A DNA stretch of 64,000 bases from Manis javanica (lineage: Eukaryota > Chordata > Mammalia > Pholidota > Manidae), in NCBI RefSeq assembly GCF_040802235.1, contig NC_133159.1, forward strand, positions 76,583,501 through 76,647,500. Reading direction: 5' to 3'. Shown here piece after piece: positions 39,020 to 50,022 of the stretch (the stretch's first letter is position 1; each line of letters starts with the position of its first letter). The notes below the pieces were generated by a model. It had not been told where the DNA came from and ran no database searches. It saw only the letters and a program-made list of their open reading frames with translations. The position numbers and the translations under genes are program-made.

Positions 39020-41010
39020 TTGAATCCCCTTAACTTAAATCCCCTAAATCTAATTCTCAAGAAAACCCAAACCAGGTTTTTTCTCTTTCACGTGTACTTT
39101 ACAAACCAGGGAAGATCAAACTTGAAGTACATCTCCATTATTCGATTAAGTGTCCTTTATGCTATGGGCAAAATCCTCCACATAGGCAGAATTCATAGTG
39201 CCCCCCCTAGACTAAGATCCAAATTGATCCCTCAAAATCTCTCCCCGCAACTAATACTCAATATAAACAAGGAAGCTTTACAAGGCACAAGACCTATCAT
39301 AAAAGACTATAAAGCACAGGCACTTATTATTCCTTGCACCAATCCTTGTAATACCCCTTTTTGACCTGTAAGAAAGTTTAATGGTCGAGGATGGAGATTT
39401 GTCCAAGATCTCTGAGAAATAAATATTGTTATTCCTTGCCATCCTGTTGTTCCTAATCCCCATTCAATATCGGCATCCATTTCTACTGAAAGTAAATTTT
39501 TCACCATGATCAATATATGCAGTGCATTTTTTAGTATTCTCATTGATAAGGCTAGCCAATGTCTTTGCCTTTACTGGGAAAGACAACAATATACCTGGAC
39601 AGTATGGTCTCAGGGCTTCACTGAAAGTCCTTCTCACAAATAAAAACTGACCTAGATCATATAAAATGTTCTAAAGGCTCCACCTAACTACAATATGTAG
39701 ATGACTTACTTCTTTGCTTACCCTCTCAGGCCTCCTCTTATGAAGACAGTATTCACCTGCTAAAATTCAGCCATTAAAGGACACAAGGTCTCAGAGGAAA
39801 AGCTTTAATTTGTTCAAACTCAAGTCTGATATTTAGAACATTTCATCCCAGAAAAAGGATTCTATCTAGCTCCTAATAGGAGCATCTTAAGCTTCCCAAA
39901 ACCTAAAAGCAAACCTCAATTAGAGAGTTTTTACCAGCTAGCTGGTTATTGTTGCAGTTGGATTCCAAATTTCTCCTTAATGGTCTAGTTCCTATATTTC
40001 CTATTAAAAACCACTAAACCTGACCCCATTATCTGGGAAAACCAAGATGGCCTGACCTTTAAAACCTTGAAAGAAAACGTGATAAATCTACCTGCCCTTC
40101 GACATCCAAACTACCAGCTACCTTTTTACCTTTTTGTATTTTGAGGAAAGGGAAATACCTTCAGAGTACTTACCCAGAAACATGGGGGCTACTACCAATC
40201 TCTAGGTTACTATAGCCAACAGTTAGATCACATGGCCTGAGGTTACCACCCATTCCTTAGGGCTATCCCTGCTACTGCACTTGTGGTAAAAACCATTGAG
40301 AAATAGTCACAGGATCTTCTTTGACCATCTTTGTGCCTCGTGCTGTTGAAGTTCTCTTGAACTCACATCCAACCCAACACCTTTCAGCAAGCTGTCTACC
40401 TTCTTATGAAATTATCTTGTTAACCCTCACACATATTATTCTCATTTATTGTAACCCTGCTAACCTTTCTTCCTTCTTCCAGGAACAAAACTATCTGACT
40501 TTGACAGATCATCTATTAACCTCTCATGATGACTTACAAGAAACCCCCATGGCAAATGTTGATTTCTCATGGTTTACTGAGAGCTCTTACCTGAAAACTG
40601 AAAATAGTAAATATTGTACTAGATATGCAGTATCAACTGCTTTTGAAATAATTAAGGCTGCATCTTTACCACTGGCCATTTCAGCCCAACGAACTAAATT
40701 ATACACTCTTACTCAAGCATGTATTCTAACGAAAGGTAAAATCACAGACATCTGTACTGATAGCTGATATGCCTTTGGAGTAGCCCATGATTTTGGAATG
40801 TTTGGAAACAAGAAGCTTTCTTTACTTCCACCAGAGACAAAAATGAAAACTGTGCTTATGTCCAAAATTTATCAGATGCTATCCTTGTGCCAGCAGCTCT
40901 GGCTATTATTAAAGTCCTTGGGCATTCTAAGTCTGACTCTCTGGAAGCCAAAGGGAACCACCTCACTAATGTTTATGCAAAAAATGCTGCTTTTATGGGA
41001 TCCATAGACC
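39020..41010 (+). pseudogene. ERV pol remnant (reverse transcriptase and RNase H)
   Basis: The reverse transcriptase N-terminal part is at 39020-39364, followed after a stop by a GRGWRFVQDL segment. The catalytic YVDD motif lies at 39694-39705. The connection region and RNase H follow at 40321-41010, where a DFSWFTESSYL and CTDS pattern is visible (40321-40767), then a stop and a frameshift. The longest uninterrupted frame is 148 codons. No activity is possible. Confidence 0.85.
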
Positions 41011-41029
41011 AAACCTCTTTCATGAAAAC

Positions 41030-41500
41030 TACTTCCCCTGATGATGATCTAAGAGAATTAACCAAGGAAATACAACAGTTGGGCCTAGAAAGGAAAAACC
41101 AAGTTGAAAATTTAAAGGCTGTTGGTATCATGATGAAAAGAAACTCTGCTTCAGATTGAATAACAAACTGTCCTTCCAGAAAATCTAAAATTTCCATTAA
41201 CTGCCAAACATGAATCAAACCATTGGTCATGATGAAACTGAACTAGTGGCCTGGCCAGTATCTTGAGAAAGGTGTCAAAACCTACCTGGCAAAGAGGTAG
41301 GATTTTCCTTTGGTACCTTTGAAACCATACATGTCCTCCCTTCTGGAAGACTGGCACCAAATATTATGGCTTCCCATTGGGTACTCTCCCTTTACTCAGG
41401 TCTGGACTCTTACCCAAAATCTTTCTTATATTTCAAAAACAATAGTGGGAATGGCAAAAAGCTAGGATATTGCACCTAAAATATTTGTAACTGTACTATT
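41030..41500 (+). pseudogene. ERV integrase remnant, largely deleted
   Basis: After RNase H, a short segment resembles the start of integrase (ELTKEIQQLG...). No HHCC zinc finger or DDE core was found before env-like sequence begins at about 41400. At roughly 300-400 bp the region is far shorter than a full integrase, so a deletion is inferred. Confidence 0.55.
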
Positions 41501-42960
41501 TTGTATGACCCAGATGAACATGAATTTGATCTCCATTGGAATCTAGAAGACAATATCATCTCTTCCATTAACATATCTCTATGTAAGGCAATAAAAACCA
41601 TAATAGTACCACAAAATGGAAAGCTGATGTGCTCCCACTCAATAGTACTTCATTGGGAATTAACCAAAAATCTGGTGAATGGCAGAAACCTTAATTCAAC
41701 TTACTTAATCCCTTGAGATCTTCCAGAACCCCTCCAAAATCTATTTATATTAGATCGGCTCACTTCTTACTGCAGATCTATAGAAATTTAAGGTCTCATA
41801 TAACCATTCTCATTATGCTAGTAAACCAGATTATCATCTGCTCTGTATAAATAATCATATATTTGATCATGAGATTCCCTCTTTTATTCCAGGGAAAACA
41901 ATTTGGACAAAGGGACCCAATAATGCCTTACCCTTACAAGACGTTGGGCATTTCCTTTTATGTGGTAGAAGCAATATTCTACACTACCCCTTAATTGGAA
42001 GGGACATTGTAGGGTCATTGCCCTCACCCCTGATGCTGAAATTGAAAAACTCTTCCTCTTTCCTTTACTGCTTTTATACCAAATCTAGTGTCTTTTTCCT
42101 AAGAACTTGAAGGGACACATCCTAACGGGGAAGATTATAATTTTGAGTGGGATGCCTACATATAACCCTATAGTAGACAGAAAGAATCTGGGGTATCTTT
42201 TGCCAGACCCTTTTTCCCTTGAGTTGGAGTAGCAGACTTTACAAAAGCAATTCACAGTCTTCCTTTATCATGTCTACCACTTTCAATGCTTCTGTCCGAG
42301 GTTTTGAGTATCAGTGAACCCAAATAGATAGCCTTGCAGAAGTAACCCTACAAACCACAGAGCCCTTAACCTCCTCACTGCTCAGCAGTGGGGAACCTGT
42401 GCCCTACTTGGAGAAAATTCTGTCTTTGTGTCAGTAAATCAGGGAAAATAACACAATGGCTGAAAATAAGAGAGGACAATATCAAGCTGCTAGCAGAAGT
42501 TGGCTATGCTCCCAGAACTTGAGACATTTTCAATCTATTAAACATAAGCAGTTGGGGAAACTGGTTGAGAAGTGCATTTCAATCAATTGCTATCATTGGG
42601 CTTTTGGTTCTCAGCTTAATCATTTTTATTAAATCTCTACTTTTTTGTATTGGCAAATGAATGTTTTCTTCCCAAATATAGTAAAAATAAAATCCTTTTC
42701 CTTTCAAAGGCTTTTCCTGAAACTCAACTGACTATGGAAACTAGACTGTCTACCTTCCAGGGACACAACTGAGATTCTTCATATTCAATCCTCTTGTTGT
42801 TTCAGTGAGGTCAATGAAATTCCAAATCATTTCCCTCCTCTGTGGGACAAGACACCTGAGGACAACCCTCCTCAGCTCCATGGCACACACAATACAATCC
42901 ACCTATAAAGAACTATGCCTTTGATAAAAATTAAAAAGCAACACCTGAATGACATGACTG
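41400..42960 (+). pseudogene. ERV env remnant
   Basis: Surface-unit-like frame at 41501-41716 (YDPDEHEFDLHWN...), then many stops. Near 42380-42660 shifting frames recover a transmembrane-subunit-like end, including LLTAQQWGTCALLGE and a hydrophobic segment of about 20 residues near 42580-42650. It sits directly before the polypurine tract. Position and pattern support env, but the gene is dead. Confidence 0.65.
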
Positions 42961-42999
42961 ATCGGTGATATGAAAGATCTTGGTCAAAATGGGGGAAGG

Positions 43000-43519
43000 T
43001 AAGAGAATTTCAATCTAAAATGGAACTGGAGCACATAAAATGGAGAATTTCCATGTATGTGTCCTCAGGAAAACAAAATTTAAGGACTGAGAGACTGACT
43101 TCCCATAAATGCTGGATTTACAGAAAACTAATAATGTTGGCATTTTCTTAAATGATAGGGAGTTGGTGAGGTGTTACCTGATATCAACGTTGGGAAATTT
43201 TTGCTCATGGTTTCCAGAGATACGAGCAAGAAATGACACAGTTTGAGTTATCTCACAAAATAAGCTGAATTGAGGGACTGGACTGGCTTTGTCTGCTCAG
43301 GGAATTTCCAAAGCTGGTCTCTATTTGTTTTTTATTATAATAGACTCTAACTGAACTCTGCCCTCTTTATATTCTCTGCCCGAACCCCTCACCGAACTCT
43401 GCTGTAGCTTGCTAGAGTTTGCATGCCCTGAATTACAATTCCTCTACTATTCCAGAATAAACTCATCTTTTTTTACTATTTTGAGTGTGCCTCGGTTTAC
43501 GTCTTTTTTAAGGTCGACA
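43000..43519 (+). repeat. ERV 3' LTR and preceding polypurine tract
   Basis: About 520 bp, starting right after the polypurine tract AAAATGGGGGAAGG (42986-42999) and ending GGTCGACA. The ancestral TG start now reads TA. The poly(A) signal region AATAAACTCATC is intact here. Confidence 0.88.
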
Positions 43520-43772
43520 GAATGTAGACTATTTTTCCACAATGGGCACTCTAATTATGTAGCATAGGAGCAGGGGGCGGGGCGGGGGGGGGGAATAGTG
43601 CATCACCAATACCTAATTCCTCTCTCCTAAGGCCCGTGTAAATACATTTTGCTTTGTAGAAAAGTTTTGCTCCCACTTCATGTAAAGATGCACGCCGTGG
43701 ACACCTTTTCCTCCAGCCACCAGACGCTTTGGGTGCTCCCCAGTTGTACCTGAAACTACAACTGTGGGTAAT

Positions 43773-43838
43773 CCATGCTGCTACAAGTCTCTATGTGCTT
43801 CTGTGTGCTTCCATGCTGCTGCAAGTCTCTATGTGCTC
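43773..43838 (+). repeat. Short tandem duplication, period 38 bp
   Basis: CCATGCTGCT then ACAAGTCTCTATGTGCT at 43773 recurs from 43811 with one substitution and is separated by a CTGTGTGCTT link. Two copies only. Confidence 0.8.
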
Positions 43839-44169
43839 CTAAATTCCACTTAGCATTTTCGTCCCTCTAACTATAATAGGAAGGGGTGGGGTGGTGGATG
43901 ACGAACAAAAAATTGGCTTCCAAGAACTGAAGGAAAATTTGAAAGAAGCAGTCGTTTTCAGCCATGAGTTCTTTTGAGGGGAGAGGCTTGGAAGCGGGTT
44001 ACAGATATAAGCTCCTACTTGGGCAGAAATTACTTTACTCTTTTCATAGGAAAAGGAGAAAGCTTTATATTCCCTTGCGAGCACACGGATATGTGAGAAA
44101 AGGCCCTACTCTCTGGGCCCAGCCCAAGCACCACTGGTGAAAGGCTTTGGACTTCCTTTCCCTGGTTCA

Positions 44170-45400
44170 CAGGGCTCCTGTCTTGACGCGCAGTTTCGTC
44201 CCTGAAACATTCTGTAACCTGGCGCAACTTGTGGTCACGGGGCTTCCTGTGTTGCGGAGGGGCGCAGAGGCCGCGCTAAGGCACGCTTGGCTGGAGACCC
44301 TGAGCGGAGACCGCGCTGCAGCCGGACTGGGGAGCCACGGCCCGAACCGCTGGCTGCACTGTGTCTGCGAATCGTTAGCAGTAAGCGGCAGGAGAGCCAC
44401 TCTAGGGCCTCTTCAGTAAAGAATCCAGTCAGGCGGTCGGAAACAGAGATGGGTTGGGGGGCAGGAATCCATCAGCTCCACCAAGTGACAAAGACCTTTT
44501 ATCATAAATCAAGTTCAATCTCGCGCTTACGAAAGTCTTCTTTCAGTGTTATTCCCAGCCGGGCGACCCGCCATTCCGAACCAGAAAGTAGCGGAAGCTG
44601 AGAGAGTTCCAGATCTGCAGACCGGGGGTCCTGGGTAGGAGTAGCGGTGTGGATCCGGGCCTCGGCTTAACCCGACCTGCATGGGGACAGCTTCGGGTGC
44701 GCTTCTCCTGGCCTTTCGTCGGCCGAGGTGTGGTAGGCCGAGCACACGGCTGCACGGGCGGAGGAAGTAAAAAGGTCCCCTGTAGAGCGGTTCCACCGGA
44801 GACCTCTCTGGGGCAGCGGCGCAAGGGCTTCGAAGCTGCAGACCTGGGACTCAGCTCCTCCCTAGTCAGCTTCCATTAAGAAGTTATTAAATAGGGACGG
44901 TTTAGAGTTGATCTGTCACTGAGCACTACTTACCCCGAGATCTTTTGGGTTTTGAATTACTATATTGATCTGAAGATTTTGTTCTTTGGAATGTGACCCT
45001 GTTTGGACTTAGTGCTAATCAGGAAACGCTGCCGGGGAGGGAGCTTTGTAATCACCTCGCGGACCTCCCCCGCGGGGGCCGCCGACCCTTCCCGGGCGCG
45101 CCCCCTGCGGTCGCCTAGGCTTTGCAAGAACCGCCAGCCCCGAGCACTTCTCTCCGCTCCGCCGACGCCCTGGGAGCTGTCTGTGGTGCTGGGAGAGAAC
45201 CCGGGAGCGGGGGTCCCGGGGGCAGAGACCAGGAAAGGTAGAGAGGAAACGGAATGCGAGGTGGGCCGAGATAGCCCACGCAGCAACACTCTGACTGACA
45301 GAGACCTTGAAACTTCAGCCGTATGGAGCGGGGAGGAGCGGAGTGGGGGTTTGGGGAGGCCGGACTAAAGTCCCTTCTGTGTCAGCTCCTCGCCCTGAGA
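44170..45400. other. CpG-rich block (CpG island candidate) without a known gene
   Basis: CG dinucleotides are dense, especially at 44180-44360, 44560-44850 and 45030-45250. It lies about 4.3 kb beyond the end of BARHL2 and has no recognisable coding exon; open frames here look like GC-driven chance frames. It may be a Polycomb-type island or a promoter of a non-coding RNA. Confidence 0.6.
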
Positions 45401-48329
45401 CAGCTGACCTGGTTTTTCAATGCTAGAGGCCAGTGATCCCTCCCTTTCTCTGAAAGCACACCACCTCGACCCCAACACTTACCGCTACTCAGCCCTGGAG
45501 GTGTTCAGCCTGCCAGAAGTAAGAAGGGAAGAGCACTGGGCCCTGGCCATATGCCCTAGCTTCGAGGAAAGAGGCAACTGGCCAAGGAAGTCGGACTGGA
45601 CAGAGACCTAGTGGGAGACTCCAGGAACCACAGGCACTGTTTCAGAGTCCATGGGGTAAGCCCTGGAGAAGCTCCCACTCACCCTTCGGCCGACACCTCT
45701 CTAGAATAGCCAAGGCACAGGGTAAACCGGCTTTCCCTCACCAAGGATTCAGAGCTATGGAGGAAACATCAGTTCTTTCAGAGGCTTGGCCCCGCCCTTG
45801 ACTGTGCCCACCAGTGGCAAAAACCTTTTGCCAAGCATGTTGACTTCAATCAGTGCCTGTCTTTTTAGAAAACCAAGCAGCACTCTTCCAATATATTTTT
45901 GTAACCATGTGGCTTTACAGGAACTAAAGTTTCCCTAGCCCTGGGGAGAGCTTTTCCAAATATTTTTAGAAAGTTAAAAATATAACAAAACAAACTACTC
46001 ACAAGCCGGCTGTTTAAAAAGGGGAGGTGGGATTCGGCAGACTCCTGGGGAAGGGCTGCGTTGGCAGGAGTCAGATGGCAGGGAGAAAGAGTCTTGGTTT
46101 GAGGGTAAACGTTTTATTTGCAGTAGAGGAAATTAGCTGTCTAATTTGCCATCGTGTGGGCTTTCATTTTAAGGGGTGGAGCAAAAATAAACTGATATAA
46201 GGTGGTAGGTTTATTTACTGGGGGCCTAGAGGCAAGCAGCAATCGTTACTTTGCAACTCATTGAAAATTGCTGGCTTGGGCTAAAGTGGCTGGCTGCCAG
46301 CTGGGGAGTTAACTTCTTTACACTCTCTACAGATTTGTGCTACGTTTTATGGGGTCCCAGAGCTGATCTTGGGGTAGGCAAATCTCGGGGGCCATTGTGG
46401 GTGTTTAAACATCTTCCTGAACAAGTTTGTTTTCCTGTGTTTCTGCAGCAAGGTAAGATTGCCACTGAAAGTCCCGATTTTGCCAATCCCCAACTTTTAA
46501 CCAAAGGAGCAATCCAAATGGAGTCTAACCGTGGAGTGCCCTTCCCACACCTGCTGATGGTCGGGAGAAAGATAAGGAGCAGACTCTTAGGGACAGCCTT
46601 TCTCTGGGCCTCTATTACTGACTCCTGTTCTCCCAGGAGAAAAGACCTTTGCCTGTTATCTTGTTCCTTTCTTATTGGAAGGCATAGAATTACACTCCTC
46701 ACCTCTTAGCCAACTCTCCAGCTTTGTTCAGAGGGAAGGAAGGACAGAAGGCCCCCTTTGAGGGAAAGGCCTGGGTTTTCATTAGGCTTTTATGCAGTTG
46801 TCTGGGGACGTTTGGATAGAAGGGCACCTGCTGAGGTGCCCTGTGTAGTACTGCTGTGGGAGAAATGAATGGAAAAAGGAATCCAGCAGTTAACTTTCTT
46901 CATGGAGGCACACCCCCTCCCCAGCACCCAATTTGATGTCTATGCAACAGGAAGTAACCAAAACAATTTAGAAGGGAAATTGACACTTTCAGCTGCTCTG
47001 TTAGAGGGTGAAAGAAAATATGACTTTGAAGAAAAGCAAGTTAGGAGGACTCTGGTAAATCTAGAGTAATTGCTCGTTGCAGTGGAATATGAGATTAATT
47101 AAGAAACCTTGGCTCTGTAGACATAGTGCTTCCCTCTGTATTGCCCACCAGTAGAGTCCATGTTCCACCTTGAGAGTGAAGGGGCAGCAGGCAGGCTTCC
47201 TGGCAGAGTAGCTGGTGAGTTGCTGGCAGGTTGCTGGTAGCAGATGGGTGCTATGGCCTTATTTGTATTTGTTGGTTTATGTGTTTTTCCCAATTGGACC
47301 TGAGGCCATTCTTTGTAGGGAACTTGGGATGTGTGAACTCCAGTGATTTCCCAGGTCCCTTGTGTCCAAAGCTGACCAGCCCCTGGACAGGTGCAGACAG
47401 AAGCTGTAGCACCCCCAAGCCTTGGGAAGTGCCTTTTTAGGCCCAGGCAGATAATTTTCAAACTATTTAAACTTTAATGTAAAACCCACCGACAGCTAAG
47501 GTAGAAAAAAGAGAGCCTGCTGAGTGCCCTGGCATTCAGCATTCCCATTGGACACAGCCAACCCCAGATGTCTGAGTTTGGCCCAGCTCAGTGGGAAGAA
47601 AATGACAAGGACTAGTCCAGACCCTTTTATTAGAATCACATAAGACTAAGACCATTTTTAAAGCAAATTGATGAGCTTGATAGAAATCTGCAAACCAATC
47701 CGTAATTAGCCAATGTCTGATCAAGTCACTAGAGGCAATTTCCTCCTGTATTTCACCTCTTTCTTCCCTTCCTCCTTCCCACCCCAACACACATTCCCAC
47801 AGCACTTCACATATTTTTTAAGTGTTTTTAACTCTACTAAGGTTCAAACATCAGAGAAAGTTGGAGGATAGATCTGGATGTGTTTTAGTTATGAGTCTTA
47901 CCCATTTGCCACTATACTAGGGCAGTGCAAGGACAGAGATATAAGGATACCCAGAAGGGGGATCCAAATCTCTGTCTCCTCAGGAAGGTGGGAGCAACCT
48001 GGGATCTGTACCTCCACCATTCAGTCCGTCCCTCTTAGAGTCCTGAGTGCTGAGCCTGGTGGGAAGCCAGTCTGGGGGAAGAGGGGTGTCCTGTGGCTTA
48101 AGTCTGGCTCTCACTAAGGTGCTATCAGTATTTACACCCTCATTCACACACACTCCTAAAGCAGGCAGCCGTCATCCTCCACCCTCTGGGCAGGACCTCT
48201 CATTTTTTGTGTGCCCCAACCCATCCAGGGACATGGACAAAAGCTTGGCATGCCTGCCTCGGCCATAGTTGCAATCCATCTCCAAGCATCTCAGCACAGG
48301 GAATTCACTAGTATAAGAGGCTCTGAGCG

Positions 48330-48760
48330 AGGTTGGGGGCTGGTTGCCCACGGGTGAATGAGAGGGCAAGGATCGAAGCCGCGATGAGGGTTTGCCAGGC
48401 CTCTCTGAGTCCCCTGGGCGTCCTAATTGCGCACCCTGCAGCCTCACGCTCGCAGGCTGTCCCGCAGAGTGGGCGCCCAGCTGCGGGCTGCAGAACAGCT
48501 GCAAGGCCCGCAAAGCGTCCACCCGCCAGCCACCAGCGTTCTGGACCCTCACTGCCCAGGGAGGAGCCCTAAGAGAAGAAGGAGGGGCGGACGCCCGGTT
48601 CAGCTGGGGCTGCAAGGCCGGGCCGCAGAGGAAGTTGGCCGCCCACTTGGCCAGCACCAAAAGCCTTCGAGCATACACTTTCTCCCGAGGCTTCGCGGGC
48701 TGCGCTGAAATTATCCACTTAAAAAGAAAGGAATTCACACAAATCAAATAACGTCTCGGA
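48330..48760. other. CpG-rich block just beyond the BARHL2 3' end
   Basis: GC-rich with many CG pairs, in sharp contrast to the AT-rich 3' UTR next to it. A 191-codon minus frame (48172-48747) spans it, but it lacks family resemblance and is probably a product of GC bias. Confidence 0.5.
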
Positions 48761-48850
48761 AGAGGCCAGCATGAAAAATGGTGCTCTTTTTATACAAGTC
48801 AACCCAAACATCTTTACATAGTTTTCAAATTCGTAATATTCTGGGAGGGA

Positions 48851-49709
48851 TTTATTTTTTCTAAACCAAGTCACGCATTTCATCTGTACACTCTGCTTTA
48901 GTAAAATCAGCTCCCTTGAATTTCATCACTTGTTAAAAAAAGATAAACTTTATTTTTGTAATTTTCAATCACAAAAAAATCTATATTTTTGTCTAAGCAT
49001 TTATTTTACTGAATCAAAAAGACATGAAAAGAAAAACGTTTTACTAACGTATATAAGTGACTCTTTTTTGGACAACATATAATAAATATGATATATCACT
49101 TATCACTCAGTCTTTCAAATGTACATTTTTTCCTATTATGGAGCATGCCACTTTTCCAAAAGAAAAAAGGTCATGAGAAATCAGTGCAAAGTTCTCAAGT
49201 CACCCTCCTCTTTTCTCTGGGACAGACGCAAAGTCCACAGCAACGCCCTCTGCCTCGGAATTTGAGGCTGGCTTGTCCATCTACAGTTCTCTCTGCCCGT
49301 GCGGCTTCCTCTTCGTGCCTTTCTTGGCTCCCTCCTCATCCCTCCCTCTCCCTCCCTCCTGCATGTCCCTAAAATCATTTTTAAAAAGAACTTGAGGTTT
49401 TGTTTTTGTTGATGTTTTCACTTACTGGTCGCACTTTGTGTGGGGGTCAGCGTTTTCGCCAGTGGCCAGTCCCACTGCTGTGGGGGGGCGTTCCAGCCCT
49501 GCCTCTAGGGGTGGGGAGATGGAGAGCGGATGACCGGCTCCTCTTTGCCCCCCGCACCCCACCCCCGCCCATCGGTGAGCACCTTCCTCCCTTCTCGGCT
49601 TCCTGGTCGGCTTGCTGGAGAGGCACGAAGACCTGGCGCGGGGAGAGGACGGGCAGCTGTCCGGGGCGGGGCGGGGCCGAGAAGGGGCTGCAGCTCCTTC
49701 GCGCGTTCT
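48851..49709 (-). terminator. BARHL2: BARHL2 3' UTR with candidate poly(A) signals
   Basis: After the stop codon, GC-rich sequence shifts to AT-rich sequence below about 49200. AATAAA on the minus strand occurs at 49005-49000, 48954-48949 and 48856-48851, about 705, 760 and 855 nt past the stop. Any of these could define the mRNA end. Long T-rich runs on the minus strand resemble a conserved 3' UTR. Confidence 0.5.
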
Positions 49710-50022
49710 TCACCGGGGATGCGGGGTGCCTGGGATGGGGTTGGACAAGGGATTGAGGGTCGGCTGTCCCCCAGGCCCCAGGCCATGGATGAGCACGCGG
49801 GGCACCAGGGGCCGCTGCAGCTGGGGATGCGGCGCGGGAGGAGTCCGGTACATGCTGCTGTACATGGCGGCGGCGGCCGCTGCAGCGGTTGTGCTGTCCA
49901 TGCTGCCCAGCAAGCTCGGGTGGTAGAAATACGGCGAGGGAAACATCCTCTGCAGTGCCGAGTAGTTCCCCGCCTCGGCTAACAGCTCCAGGCCCACCGC
50001 CGTCTGCCGCTTCCACTTGGTC
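49710..50022 (-). CDS. BARHL2: BARHL2 coding exon 3 and stop
   Basis: Begins after the acceptor CTTTTTCAG (AG at 50024-50023). It completes Arg278 and continues TKWKRQ, the homeodomain end. It then encodes the YSALQRMF segment, the Ala run and the Pro-rich tail. The stop codon TGA is 49712-49710. The exon is GC-rich and lies in a CpG-dense stretch. Confidence 0.96.

Larger units (their letters stand above)
36160..43519 (+). mobile_element. Class I endogenous retrovirus (ERV1), complete provirus relic
   Basis: Two related LTRs (36160-36699 and 43000-43519) bracket gag, pro, pol and env remnants in order. The element begins TG and ends CA. The 4-bp host sequence GAAT is present immediately before (36156-36159) and after (43520-43523), the duplication size usual for ERV1. 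Every gene is broken by stops and frameshifts and most of the integrase region is missing. LTR divergence by eye is large, so insertion is old. Confidence 0.93.
43524..48850. other. Transposon-poor region downstream of BARHL2
   Basis: No protein-coding gene was identified. It contains a G-run (43573-43594), a 38-bp period direct repeat (43773-43838), a CpG-rich block (44170-45400), an AT/TAAT segment (46090-46250), a 152-codon open frame without family resemblance (46251-46709), and a second CpG-rich block (48330-48760). The region may hold regulatory DNA or non-coding exons. Confidence 0.6.

Noticed and set aside
46251..46709. 152-codon open frame on the plus strand
   Set aside because: No recognisable family, no start context, low-constraint composition, and no flanking exon structure.
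48172..48747. 191-codon open frame on the minus strand in a CpG-rich block
   Set aside because: GC-rich DNA lacks stop codons by chance; the residue pattern shows no domain, and overlapping frames on the other strand are equally open.
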